Source of the DNA: Bacteroidota bacterium
GTDB taxonomy: Bacteria > Bacteroidota > Bacteroidia > NS11-12g > UBA9320
Direction of reading: 5' to 3'
Assembly (NCBI GenBank): GCA_003485825.1
Contig: DNHN01000048.1
Coordinates: forward strand, 1 to 5,878
Length of the DNA stretch: 5,878 bases
Of the stretch, positions 1 to 5,857 are shown piece after piece; position 1 is the stretch's first letter; each line of letters begins with the position of its first letter. The notes beneath the pieces were generated by a model, which worked only from the letters and a program-made list of their open reading frames with translations, was not told where the DNA came from and did not search any database. Both the position numbers and the translations under genes were made by a program.

Positions 1-461
1 AATATGATGCCATACAATGGTCTACTAACGAGGAGCATTTTCAAGCATGGTGCGAGGGAAAAACCGGGTATGGTATGGTAGATGCAGGTATGCGCGAGCT
101 CAATACTACAGGTTTTATGCACAACAGAGTTCGCATGGTTGTTTCTAGCTTTCTAACCAAGCACCTGCTTATCGACTGGCGATGGGGAGAAGCCTATTTT
201 GCACGTAAACTATTGGATTTTGAATTAGCGAGTAACAATGGCGGCTGGCAGTGGGCTGCAGGTAGCGGAGTAGACGCAGCACCGTATTTTCGGATTTTTA
301 ATCCGTATACCCAAATAACAAAATTCGACAAGCAACATACGTATATCAAAAAATGGGTTCCTGAGTGGGGCACATCTGCATATCCAAAAGAGATAGTAGA
401 GCACAAAGCAGCGCGAGAGTTATGCTTAGCTACTTATAAAGAAGCCTTGAATACGAATTAA
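1..461 (+). CDS. phrB: Class I deoxyribodipyrimidine photolyase, C-terminal part (5' end outside window)
   Basis: This is the FAD-binding C-terminal region of a photolyase, the cytoplasmic flavoenzyme that uses blue light to split cyclobutane pyrimidine dimers in DNA. The reading frame is open from base 3, giving 152 visible residues; by alignment from memory with E. coli PhrB (472 residues) about 300 N-terminal residues, including the antenna domain, lie before the window. Visible motifs are [16 protein letters not shown] (residues 18-33), HNRVRM (40-45), NNGGWQW (78-84) and [11 protein letters not shown] (91-101). The three tryptophans of the electron-transfer chain are all present: W6, W59 and W82 match E. 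coli W306, W359 and W382. N78 matches the flavin-facing N378, and W84 the lesion-contacting W384. The C-terminus is about 20 residues shorter than in E. coli, mostly by loss of a loop before the YPKEIVEHK segment. A cryptochrome-like role cannot be excluded without the N-terminal half, but a repair enzyme is by far the likelier reading. Confidence 0.95.
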   Translation, partial: YDAIQWSTNEEHFQAWCEGKTGYGMVDAGMRELNTTGFMHNRVRMVVSSFLTKHLLIDWRWGEAYFARKLLDFELASNNGGWQWAAGSGVDAAPYFRIFNPYTQITKFDKQHTYIKKWVPEWGTSAYPKEIVEHKAARELCLATYKEALNTN

Positions 462-548
462 TTCTAGTTCAACCATAAAATATTTCAGCTCACACTACCA
501 TCGGCATTCTTTTTTCACTTCATTTGCTCAAATAAGAGTACGCTAAAT

Positions 549-2774
549 ATGGCATCCAATACATTGAACCCCAAAGGAAAATTCGGAACAGCACCCGTAT
601 TTCTCACAGCTATATCCACCATACTTGGAGCAATAATGTTTCTTCGGTTTGGTTTTTCAGTAGGTCAAGTGGGCGTTTATGGAACCTTAGGAATAGTGCT
701 ATTGGGTCACCTAGTCACTATACCTACGGCTATGGCCTTAGCGGAGATAGCTACGAATCAAAAAGTAGAAGGCGGCGGTGAATACTTCATCATTTCTCGT
801 TCATTTGGGCTCACAATTGGAGCAGCCATCGGCATAGCTCTTTACTTGTCACAAGCCATTTCGGTCGCATTTTATTTAATCGCATTTACCGAAGCCTTCG
901 AGCCTCTGCTACCCTATATCAATGAGCATTTACCCTTCGCTATCAATAAGATGGTGATAGGTATTATCTCTGTGCTACTACTCTCATGGCTTATGCTTAC
1001 TAAGGGAGCTAGTAGCGGAATGACCTTGCTCTATATTGTGGTGGCTATATTAGCCGTATCTCTTGTCATGTTTTTCGCAGGAGGTCCTATAGAAGGATTT
1101 ATCGCTCCAGACACTTTTCACTGGAATCAGAATAAAAATGACTTCTTTTACATTTTCGCTATTGTCTTTCCTGCTTTTACAGGTATGACTGCTGGTGTAG
1201 GACTCTCAGGAGACCTCAAGGACCCCAAGAAGTCTATTCCTTTTGGAACACTGGCGGCCACGCTCATTGGAATGGTTATCTATGTATTTATAGCCTTCAA
1301 ACTAGGAAGCAGTGCAAATGCAGCTGACCTCGGCGATCTCAACAATCAACTGATAATGGCAGATATAGCTGTCTGGTGGCCTATCATACCTATCGGACTA
1401 GCAGCCGCTACAATATCATCGGCCCTCGGTAGTGTGATGGTAGCTCCTCGAACACTCAATGCTATCTCTCTTGATAGAATAGTGCCGATAACACGGCTAA
1501 ACAGATGGCTTGGCAAAGTAAAACCTTCCAACAACGAGCCGGTGAATGCATCATTGGTAACGTGTGTGATTGCCTTCTTCTTTGTACTGATGGGCGATGT
1601 AAATGCTGTGGCAGAAGTCATCTCCATGTTTTTTATGGTGACCTACGGTTCTATTTGTCTCATCTCACTCTTTGAAAACTTCGCTTCTAATCCGGGATAC
1701 AGACCTTCCTTTAAGAGTAAATGGTACATATCATTATTAGGTGCTGTGATGTGCATCGGTCTTATGTTTAAAATAAACACAGCCTATGCCATAGCTGCTA
1801 TTATACTCATGACGCTCATTTACCTTGTGCTTAGTACGTACCAGAAAAAAGGAGATATGGCTGCGATATTCAGCGGTGTAATTTTTCAAATCAGTAGAAA
1901 TCTTCAAGTCTTTCTTCAAAAAAGAAAAGCAACGTCTGATGATGCCTGGAGACCTTCTGTAGTCGCTATTTCCAAAGATTCGTTTGATCGTTTTGCTTCT
2001 TTTGACCTGCTGCGATGGATAAGTCACCGCATTGGTTTTGGCACCTACATCCATCACATTGATGGGTACCTCAGTACTGACAGCATAAAACAAGCGCAAG
2101 CTGACCAACAAAGACTTGTAAAAATGACTCAAATCTCTGACAGCTCTGTTTACGTGGATACGATGGTGAACCCCACCTACATGTCTAGTATATCTCAAGC
2201 GCTTCAATTACCGGGAATATCTGGTCAAGAGAACAACATGATTCTATTTGAGTTTAACAAGCATCAAGAAGAAGGGTGCAAGGAAATCGTAGATCATATA
2301 GGACTTGCAAAGGCTGTAGATTACGATATCTGTGTATTATCCAGCAGTGACAAAGACTTTGGGTTTAATAACGAAATTCATATTTGGATTACCAGTAGTG
2401 ACTATCAAAATGCCAATCTCATGATATACATCGCTTATATCATCCTAGGGCATCCCGACTGGAGTAAAGGTGGACAGATTAAACTCTTTGCACTAACTCC
2501 GGAGAAAGAAGCAGCTGAACAACGAAAAGCAATGCAGGAGATGATAAGCACCGGTAGGCTCCCTATCTCTGCCAACAACATAGAAATCATCCCCAAGTCA
2601 GAAGGTGTCACGAGTAAAGAAGTTATCAATGAACGCTCTCGAGATGCGGACCTTACGATTGTAGGTTTCCGGTTCGAAAAAGTAAAACACGACGGATATC
2701 AGAACTTTTTAGGCTATGAGAGAATTGGCAACGTCTTATTCGTGAATGCTCAGAAAGAGAAGGAAATCGTATAA
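549..2774 (+). CDS. SLC12-type cation-chloride cotransporter (APC superfamily permease)
   Basis: This 741-residue inner-membrane protein belongs to the APC superfamily and resembles the SLC12 (Na-K-Cl cotransporter) family. Residues 15-430 are strongly hydrophobic, consistent with about 12 membrane segments; 431-741 form a soluble cytosolic domain. SLC12 signatures are visible: ILGAIMFLRFGFSVGQ in TM1 (25-40), FPAFTGMTAGVGLSGDLKDP in TM6 (207-226), ATISSALGSVMVAPR in TM8 (287-301) and NPGYRPSFKSKW after TM10 (381-392). The C-terminal domain keeps the family patterns IHIW (610-613) and SRDADL (697-702). Ion-site residues of animal NKCC1 have counterparts here: Y109, P208 and T211 for potassium, A287, S290 and S291 for sodium, Y366 for chloride. 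Electroneutral uptake of chloride with sodium and/or potassium is therefore inferred; such proteins are often labelled only amino acid permease. The ATG at 549 gives the short hydrophilic N-terminus typical of bacterial members, and no in-frame ATG lies in the 40 bases upstream. The gene follows the photolyase by 87 bp in the same direction. A weak TTCATTTG (519-526) is the only -7-like box I see. Confidence 0.9.
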   Translation: MASNTLNPKGKFGTAPVFLTAISTILGAIMFLRFGFSVGQVGVYGTLGIVLLGHLVTIPTAMALAEIATNQKVEGGGEYFIISRSFGLTIGAAIGIALYLSQAISVAFYLIAFTEAFEPLLPYINEHLPFAINKMVIGIISVLLLSWLMLTKGASSGMTLLYIVVAILAVSLVMFFAGGPIEGFIAPDTFHWNQNKNDFFYIFAIVFPAFTGMTAGVGLSGDLKDPKKSIPFGTLAATLIGMVIYVFIAFKLGSSANAADLGDLNNQLIMADIAVWWPIIPIGLAAATISSALGSVMVAPRTLNAISLDRIVPITRLNRWLGKVKPSNNEPVNASLVTCVIAFFFVLMGDVNAVAEVISMFFMVTYGSICLISLFENFASNPGYRPSFKSKWYISLLGAVMCIGLMFKINTAYAIAAIILMTLIYLVLSTYQKKGDMAAIFSGVIFQISRNLQVFLQKRKATSDDAWRPSVVAISKDSFDRFASFDLLRWISHRIGFGTYIHHIDGYLSTDSIKQAQADQQRLVKMTQISDSSVYVDTMVNPTYMSSISQALQLPGISGQENNMILFEFNKHQEEGCKEIVDHIGLAKAVDYDICVLSSSDKDFGFNNEIHIWITSSDYQNANLMIYIAYIILGHPDWSKGGQIKLFALTPEKEAAEQRKAMQEMISTGRLPISANNIEIIPKSEGVTSKEVINERSRDADLTIVGFRFEKVKHDGYQNFLGYERIGNVLFVNAQKEKEIV

Positions 2775-2784
2775 CTTATGTTGC

Positions 2785-2809
2785 GGTAATGAACTGTTAT
2801 AGCACTACC
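2785..2809 (-). terminator. Possible hairpin in the convergent gap (weak terminator candidate)
   Basis: Read on the minus strand, GGTAGTG (2809-2803) can pair with CATTACC (2791-2785) as seven base pairs including one G-U pair, around an 11-base loop. The stem contains the TAG stop of the glycosyltransferase. On the plus strand the same stem has one A-C mismatch, so it would suit the minus-strand transcript better. No T-run follows on either strand, so it is not a canonical intrinsic terminator. Its position in the 30-bp gap between two convergent genes is the main reason to list it. Confidence 0.25.
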
Positions 2810-3530
2810 CTTTAGCCCAAAGATTGTACTTCAAAATACAGTACAAAGCTCTGACACCATCTTTCCATCCGATTTTCTTTCCATCCTCGTAGGTTCTCCC
2901 GTAGTACGAGATTCCTAGTTCATAGATTCTTATATTTGGTATACGTGAAATCTTAGCTGTTACCTCTGGCTCAAAACCAAAGCGGTTCTCTTTTAATTGC
3001 AATCCTTTTATAATTGGAGCTTTGAAGAGTTTATAGCACGTCTCCATATCCGTAAGGTTCAGATTAGTCATCGCATTACTAAGCAGCGTAAGCATCCCAT
3101 TTCCTATACTGTGCCAAAAAAATAAAATTCTATGCGGCTTACCTCCCATAAATCTAGAGCCATACACCACATCAGCATGCCCATCTAATATAGGCTGAAG
3201 TAGCTCATTGTACTCAAAGGGGTCATATTCTAAATCCGCATCTTGTATAATAATCAGATCTCCTGACGCTTTTCCTATTCCTGTATGCAATGCAGCGCCT
3301 TTACCTTTGTTTACTTCGTGGTCATAAAGTGACATTTTTAAGTTAGGGTTATCGGCCTTGTATTGCTGTAAACGCTCCCAAGAATTATCACTGGACTTAT
3401 CATTGACCATTACGATCTCCTTTTCCAATCCTCCTATCAACTCTACTTGCTGAATTTTGTCTAAGATGAGGTGTATAGTCTTCTCTTCGTTATAGACAGG
3501 AATGATAATCGATAATACTTTAGACTGCAT
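2805..3530 (-). CDS. Family 2 glycosyltransferase, polyprenyl-phosphate sugar transferase type
   Basis: This 241-residue protein has a complete GT-A fold of glycosyltransferase family 2, closest in pattern to dolichol-phosphate mannose synthase and bacterial polyprenyl-phosphate hexosyltransferases. Motifs in order are IIIPVYNEE (8-16), VNDKSSDNS (42-50, nucleotide binding; the usual form is DDGSxD), NKGKGAA (74-80), QDADLEYDP (96-104, metal-binding DxD), GSRF (124-127), TDMETCYKLF (160-169), FGFEPE (184-189) and YYGRTYEDGKKIGWKDG (209-225). There is no signal peptide and no C-terminal membrane pair, so it is a one-domain enzyme acting at the cytoplasmic face of the membrane, probably moving a sugar from a nucleotide sugar to a lipid carrier phosphate. 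Neither donor nor acceptor can be read from the sequence. It stands alone: convergent with the transporter, divergent from mnmD, with no polysaccharide or lipoprotein glycosylation genes nearby. The ATG at 3530 puts PVYNEE at the usual distance from the N-terminus. Confidence 0.93.
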   Translation of the reverse strand: MQSKVLSIIIPVYNEEKTIHLILDKIQQVELIGGLEKEIVMVNDKSSDNSWERLQQYKADNPNLKMSLYDHEVNKGKGAALHTGIGKASGDLIIIQDADLEYDPFEYNELLQPILDGHADVVYGSRFMGGKPHRILFFWHSIGNGMLTLLSNAMTNLNLTDMETCYKLFKAPIIKGLQLKENRFGFEPEVTAKISRIPNIRIYELGISYYGRTYEDGKKIGWKDGVRALYCILKYNLWAKG

Positions 3531-3538
3531 GATGGGTG

Positions 3539-3546
3539 CAATAATA
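3539..3546 (-). promoter_or_regulatory. Candidate -7 box for the glycosyltransferase gene
   Basis: On the minus strand TATTATTG matches the Bacteroidota -7 consensus TAnnTTTG at five of six fixed positions. It ends 8 bases before the ATG at 3530, so the transcript would have almost no leader. No TTTG-like -33 element lies at the usual 17-23 base spacing, which keeps confidence low. Confidence 0.25.
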
Positions 3547-3651
3547 AATTAAAAAAACATTCTTGTAAGAACTCGCTTTAGAGGCAAGCTGCTATAAAAA
3601 TGTGAGACGAGCGTCTTTGGTACTATTAATCGTCAGCATCAAAAAATGAAA

Positions 3652-3659
3652 TATATTTG
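3652..3659 (+). promoter_or_regulatory. Candidate -7 box for mnmD
   Basis: TATATTTG is a perfect match to the Bacteroidota -7 consensus TAnnTTTG. It ends only 5 bases before the mnmD ATG at 3665. Transcription normally starts a few bases after this box, so the mRNA would begin at or next to the start codon. A TTTG at 3616-3619 lies 32 bases upstream, too far for the normal 17-23 base spacing, so the -33 element is missing or poor. Confidence 0.4.
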
Positions 3660-3664
3660 AACCT

Positions 3665-4312
3665 ATGGAATTGCAGCGGACCACTACCGGCGAATACACG
3701 CTATACATCCCGAGTATGGATGAGACCTATCACAGTAGAAATGGTGCTATTTCCGAATCTAAACACGTATTTCTCCGAGAAGGGATGGACCGGACTGCTG
3801 GAAACATCAGCATACTGGAAATTGGATTTGGGACCGGACTAAATGCCCTGCTCACTGCGCAACATGCGGCAGCAGACAGCCGTAAAGTATACTTTCACAC
3901 TCTAGAGCCATTTCAAGTTCCGTTTGATTTAGTAGAGAAAATTGGATACGGAGATATATCAAATGACCCTACTTTGTTCAGTCAGCTGCACGAAGCAGAT
4001 TGGGAGAGCAAAACAAGGATAAATGAGTACTTCACCTTGCTAAAGACTACTCAAAAACTGGAATACATCACGTTAGAAGATGAAGCATACGATGTAATTT
4101 ATTTTGATGCGTTTGCACCTAAGAAACAGCCTGAGTTATGGAGTACAGATATTTTTGCTAAATTATACAAAGCCACAAAACCCAATGGCGTGCTGACCAC
4201 TTACTCTGCAGCAGGTCAGCTCAAACGAGACCTAAAAGCAGCGGGATACACCATACAAAATCCTCCAGGCGCGAATGGTAAGCGAGAAATGACTGTCGCG
4301 ATTAAACCTTAA
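3665..4312 (+). CDS. mnmD: tRNA 5-methylaminomethyl-2-thiouridine methyltransferase MnmD (stand-alone)
   Basis: This 215-residue cytoplasmic enzyme matches the methyltransferase half of E. coli MnmC. It transfers the last methyl group from S-adenosylmethionine to nm5(s2)U34, giving mnm5(s2)U34 in tRNAs that read two-codon boxes. The N-terminal YHSRNGAISESKHVFL (22-37) corresponds to the substrate-side segment of MnmC. LEIGFGTGLN (51-60) is the SAM-binding motif I. YFDAFAPKKQPELW (146-159) carries the catalytic-region aspartate, SAAG (181-184) follows, and PGANGKREMTVA (201-212) is the C-terminal family signature. The FAD-dependent MnmC1 oxidoreductase domain that is fused in E. coli is absent: the stop follows directly after the methyltransferase domain. 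The start is well fixed, because an in-frame TGA at 3647-3649 lies just upstream with no start codon between. The gene is divergent from the glycosyltransferase across a 134-bp gap and convergent with the cytochrome gene. It probably forms a single-gene transcript. Confidence 0.93.
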   Translation: MELQRTTTGEYTLYIPSMDETYHSRNGAISESKHVFLREGMDRTAGNISILEIGFGTGLNALLTAQHAAADSRKVYFHTLEPFQVPFDLVEKIGYGDISNDPTLFSQLHEADWESKTRINEYFTLLKTTQKLEYITLEDEAYDVIYFDAFAPKKQPELWSTDIFAKLYKATKPNGVLTTYSAAGQLKRDLKAAGYTIQNPPGANGKREMTVAIKP

Positions 4313-4317
4313 TAACT

Positions 4318-4365
4318 GTTTAAGCTGAAACCTACAGAAGATTTCATCACCTTTTAAACTTAAAC
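4318..4365. repeat. Inverted repeat in the convergent gap between mnmD and the cytochrome gene
   Basis: GTTTAAG (4318-4324) and CTTAAAC (4359-4365) are perfect 7-bp inverted arms separated by 34 bases. A smaller inverted pair, TGAAA (4326-4330) and TTTCA (4342-4346), is nested inside with an 11-base loop. Together they could form a two-level hairpin in the 79-bp gap where both converging transcripts should end. There is no strong T-run and the stems are AT-rich, so a role in termination is only a guess. Confidence 0.3.
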
Positions 4366-4391
4366 TTTGACTTTAGCTTGTAGTTGGAGTG

Positions 4392-4760
4392 TTACTCTCT
4401 ACTCCCACTCTTTATCCAGCACTCGATAACCTGTATCTCACTGTCAGAGAGTTTACCTCCCGTTTTAGGCATTGGACTAGCTCCTAGCTCATGCTTGATC
4501 GCTTTTAAGAATTTTGCATCCTCAGCAGCTAGTTTTGTATTTTGCCAATCACTTAGATTTACGCCTCCAGCACCACTACCGTGGCAATAGACTCCTGAAC
4601 AGCCAGCATCTTCCAGTATGGGTGCTACGTCATTCGTATACAATATATCTAAGCTATCACAGAGATCTTGCGACTCTGTGATTATGATTTCTTTATCATT
4701 ATCTTCACAAGATATCGCTAATAGAGCTATACTGAAAAGTAAAATGGTTATTTTTTTCAT
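4392..4760 (-). CDS. Small lipoprotein with a mono-haem cytochrome c domain
   Basis: This 122-residue protein is predicted to be exported, lipidated and to bind one covalent haem c, acting as a periplasmic or surface electron carrier. The N-terminus has two lysines, a hydrophobic stretch (4-15) and a lipobox ending at C18 (LAISC), followed by acidic residues ED. The rest reads as one small cytochrome fold: NDVAPILEDAGC (43-54), the haem-attachment segment CSGVYCHG (54-61), then SPMPKTGGKLSDSEI (95-109), where M97 is the likely distal haem ligand, and a final helix VIECWIKSG (111-119). The haem motif is Cx4CH, not the standard CxxCH. Similar CxxxxCH sites occur, as I recall, in Bacteroidota proteins annotated as cytochrome c. 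C34 and C114 are left over and could form a disulfide. No oxidase, dehydrogenase or cytochrome maturation gene is nearby, so its partner is unknown. The gene is divergent from murB, and its ATG gives a well-formed signal peptide. Confidence 0.82.
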   Translation of the reverse strand: MKKITILLFSIALLAISCEDNDKEIIITESQDLCDSLDILYTNDVAPILEDAGCSGVYCHGSGAGGVNLSDWQNTKLAAEDAKFLKAIKHELGASPMPKTGGKLSDSEIQVIECWIKSGSRE

Positions 4761-4778
4761 GCAATGTGTATTTGTTGG

Positions 4779-4786
4779 GAAAAATA
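4779..4786 (-). promoter_or_regulatory. Candidate -7 box for the cytochrome lipoprotein gene
   Basis: On the minus strand TATTTTTC matches TAnnTTTG at all fixed positions except the final G. It ends 18 bases before the ATG at 4760, which would give a leader of roughly 12-15 bases. It lies inside the short shared region with the murB promoter, so the two divergent genes would have overlapping control DNA. No -33 element is evident. Confidence 0.2.
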
Positions 4787-4810
4787 CGAATTATTATTAA
4801 ACATCCATCC

Positions 4811-4818
4811 TACTATTG
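4811..4818 (+). promoter_or_regulatory. Candidate -7 box for murB
   Basis: TACTATTG matches TAnnTTTG with one mismatch and ends 4 bases before the proposed GTG start of murB at 4823. An alternative pairing is TTTG (4771-4774), 17 bases, then TATTATTA (4792-4799). That one has acceptable -33/-7 spacing but a poorer -7 box, and would give a leader of about 20 bases. Both options lie inside the coding region that would result from starting murB at the upstream ATG at 4766. Confidence 0.25.
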
Positions 4819-4822
4819 CACA

Positions 4823-5836
4823 GTGAGTCAGCCAAAAATCAATCTATCATTAAAAAAATACAATACGTTCGGACTAGATGTTGTAGCTAAAGAAGTCGTT
4901 TTTCTTACCGAGCTAAAGCAACTTGAAAACATTCACGAACTTAAAAATGCCATGTTTATAGGTGGTGGCAGCAACATACTTCTCACACAAAATATAAACC
5001 GAACCGTCATCATAAACCAAACCAAGGGAATATGCACTGTAACCGAAGATGAGGACCACATAGAACTAGCTATAGCAAGTGGTGAGGACTGGCATCAACT
5101 CGTCCTTCACTGCATAGAAAACGACTTTGGAGGTATAGAGAACATGAGTCTAATCCCAGGATCTGTAGGTGCAGCACCTATGCAAAACATTGGAGCCTAT
5201 GGCAAAGAGATAAAAGACGTACTTACCTATGTAGAAGCTGTAAATCTAGACACGCTATCGATTGAACGGTTTACAAACGAGGAATGTGAATTTGGCTACC
5301 GAGAGAGTATATTCAAAAAAGCGGCTAAAGGCCAATACTTCATAAGTAGTATCGGTATACGACTGACAAAAAGAGATCACAAATTGAACACCAGCTATGG
5401 AGATATAGAGAACTACCTTGCAGAGCGTTGCTTCACCTATCCTACTGTACGTGATATTAGTAATGCTGTAATAGCCATCCGCCAAAGCAAGTTACCGGAC
5501 CCTGCAAAACTTGGCAACAGCGGCAGTTTCTTTAAGAATCCCGTTATCGAACCGACTCACTTTGAAAAACTAAAGGAAAATTTTCCTGAAATAAAAAGCT
5601 ATCCGACCCCTGAAGGGAAGGTAAAAGTTCCCGCAGGTTGGCTCATAGAGAGTTTGGGTTGGAAGGGAAAACGTGTAGGCAACACCGGAAGTCACGCCAA
5701 ACAAGCACTCGTACTCGTAAACTACGGGGAAGCAAATGGACAGGAAGTCTATGAATTGGCAACAGCCATCCAAAAAAGCGTGCAAGACACCTATCAAATA
5801 ACGTTGGAGATGGAGGTGAATGTAATAACAGAATAA
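4823..5836 (+). CDS. murB: UDP-N-acetylmuramate dehydrogenase (UDP-N-acetylenolpyruvoylglucosamine reductase)
   Basis: MurB is a cytoplasmic FAD enzyme that uses NADPH to reduce UDP-GlcNAc-enolpyruvate to UDP-MurNAc, the second committed step of peptidoglycan synthesis. From the GTG at 4823 the protein has 337 residues, close to the 342 of E. coli MurB. FAD-binding motifs are KYNTFGLDV (12-20), FIGGGSNILL (45-54) and SLIPGSVGAAPMQNIGAYG (109-127). Catalytic candidates are R160 in FGYRES (E. coli R159), S235 in GSFFKNP (E. coli S229) and E331 in LEMEV (E. coli E325). KVPAGWLIESLGWKG (266-280) is a further family motif. It has the tyrosine-loop region and length of type I MurB. The frame also offers an ATG at 4766, but those extra 19 residues have no MurB resemblance, and that codon lies 5 bp from the divergent cytochrome start, leaving no promoter space. 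The neighbouring genes are not cell-wall genes, so murB is isolated here. Confidence 0.95.
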   Translation: MSQPKINLSLKKYNTFGLDVVAKEVVFLTELKQLENIHELKNAMFIGGGSNILLTQNINRTVIINQTKGICTVTEDEDHIELAIASGEDWHQLVLHCIENDFGGIENMSLIPGSVGAAPMQNIGAYGKEIKDVLTYVEAVNLDTLSIERFTNEECEFGYRESIFKKAAKGQYFISSIGIRLTKRDHKLNTSYGDIENYLAERCFTYPTVRDISNAVIAIRQSKLPDPAKLGNSGSFFKNPVIEPTHFEKLKENFPEIKSYPTPEGKVKVPAGWLIESLGWKGKRVGNTGSHAKQALVLVNYGEANGQEVYELATAIQKSVQDTYQITLEMEVNVITE

Positions 5837-5857
5837 GATTTTATTACATATACTTCT

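Noticed and set aside
194..406. Open frame on the minus strand inside the photolyase gene
   Set aside because: It lies fully antisense to a clearly conserved coding sequence and its translation has no recognisable domain.
510..515. Run of six T between the photolyase and transporter genes, considered as a terminator tail
   Set aside because: I could not find a paired stem directly upstream of it, so it does not meet the form of an intrinsic terminator.
1346..2629. Three minus-strand open frames (1346-1627, 1737-2207, 2435-2629) inside the transporter gene
   Set aside because: All are antisense to conserved SLC12 motifs; their translations show no domain, signal peptide or plausible composition.
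3657..3842. Plus-strand frame overlapping the start of mnmD in another frame
   Set aside because: It overlaps the strongly conserved MnmD N-terminus and SAM motif and resembles nothing I recognise; it is a frame shadow.
4384..4800. Two plus-strand open frames (4384-4590, 4618-4800) opposite the cytochrome gene
   Set aside because: They are antisense to a gene with a signal peptide, haem motif and methionine ligand, and have no features of their own.
5255..5797. Two minus-strand open frames (5255-5485, 5570-5797) inside murB
   Set aside because: They are antisense to conserved MurB motifs, and their translations are not protein-like in any recognisable way.
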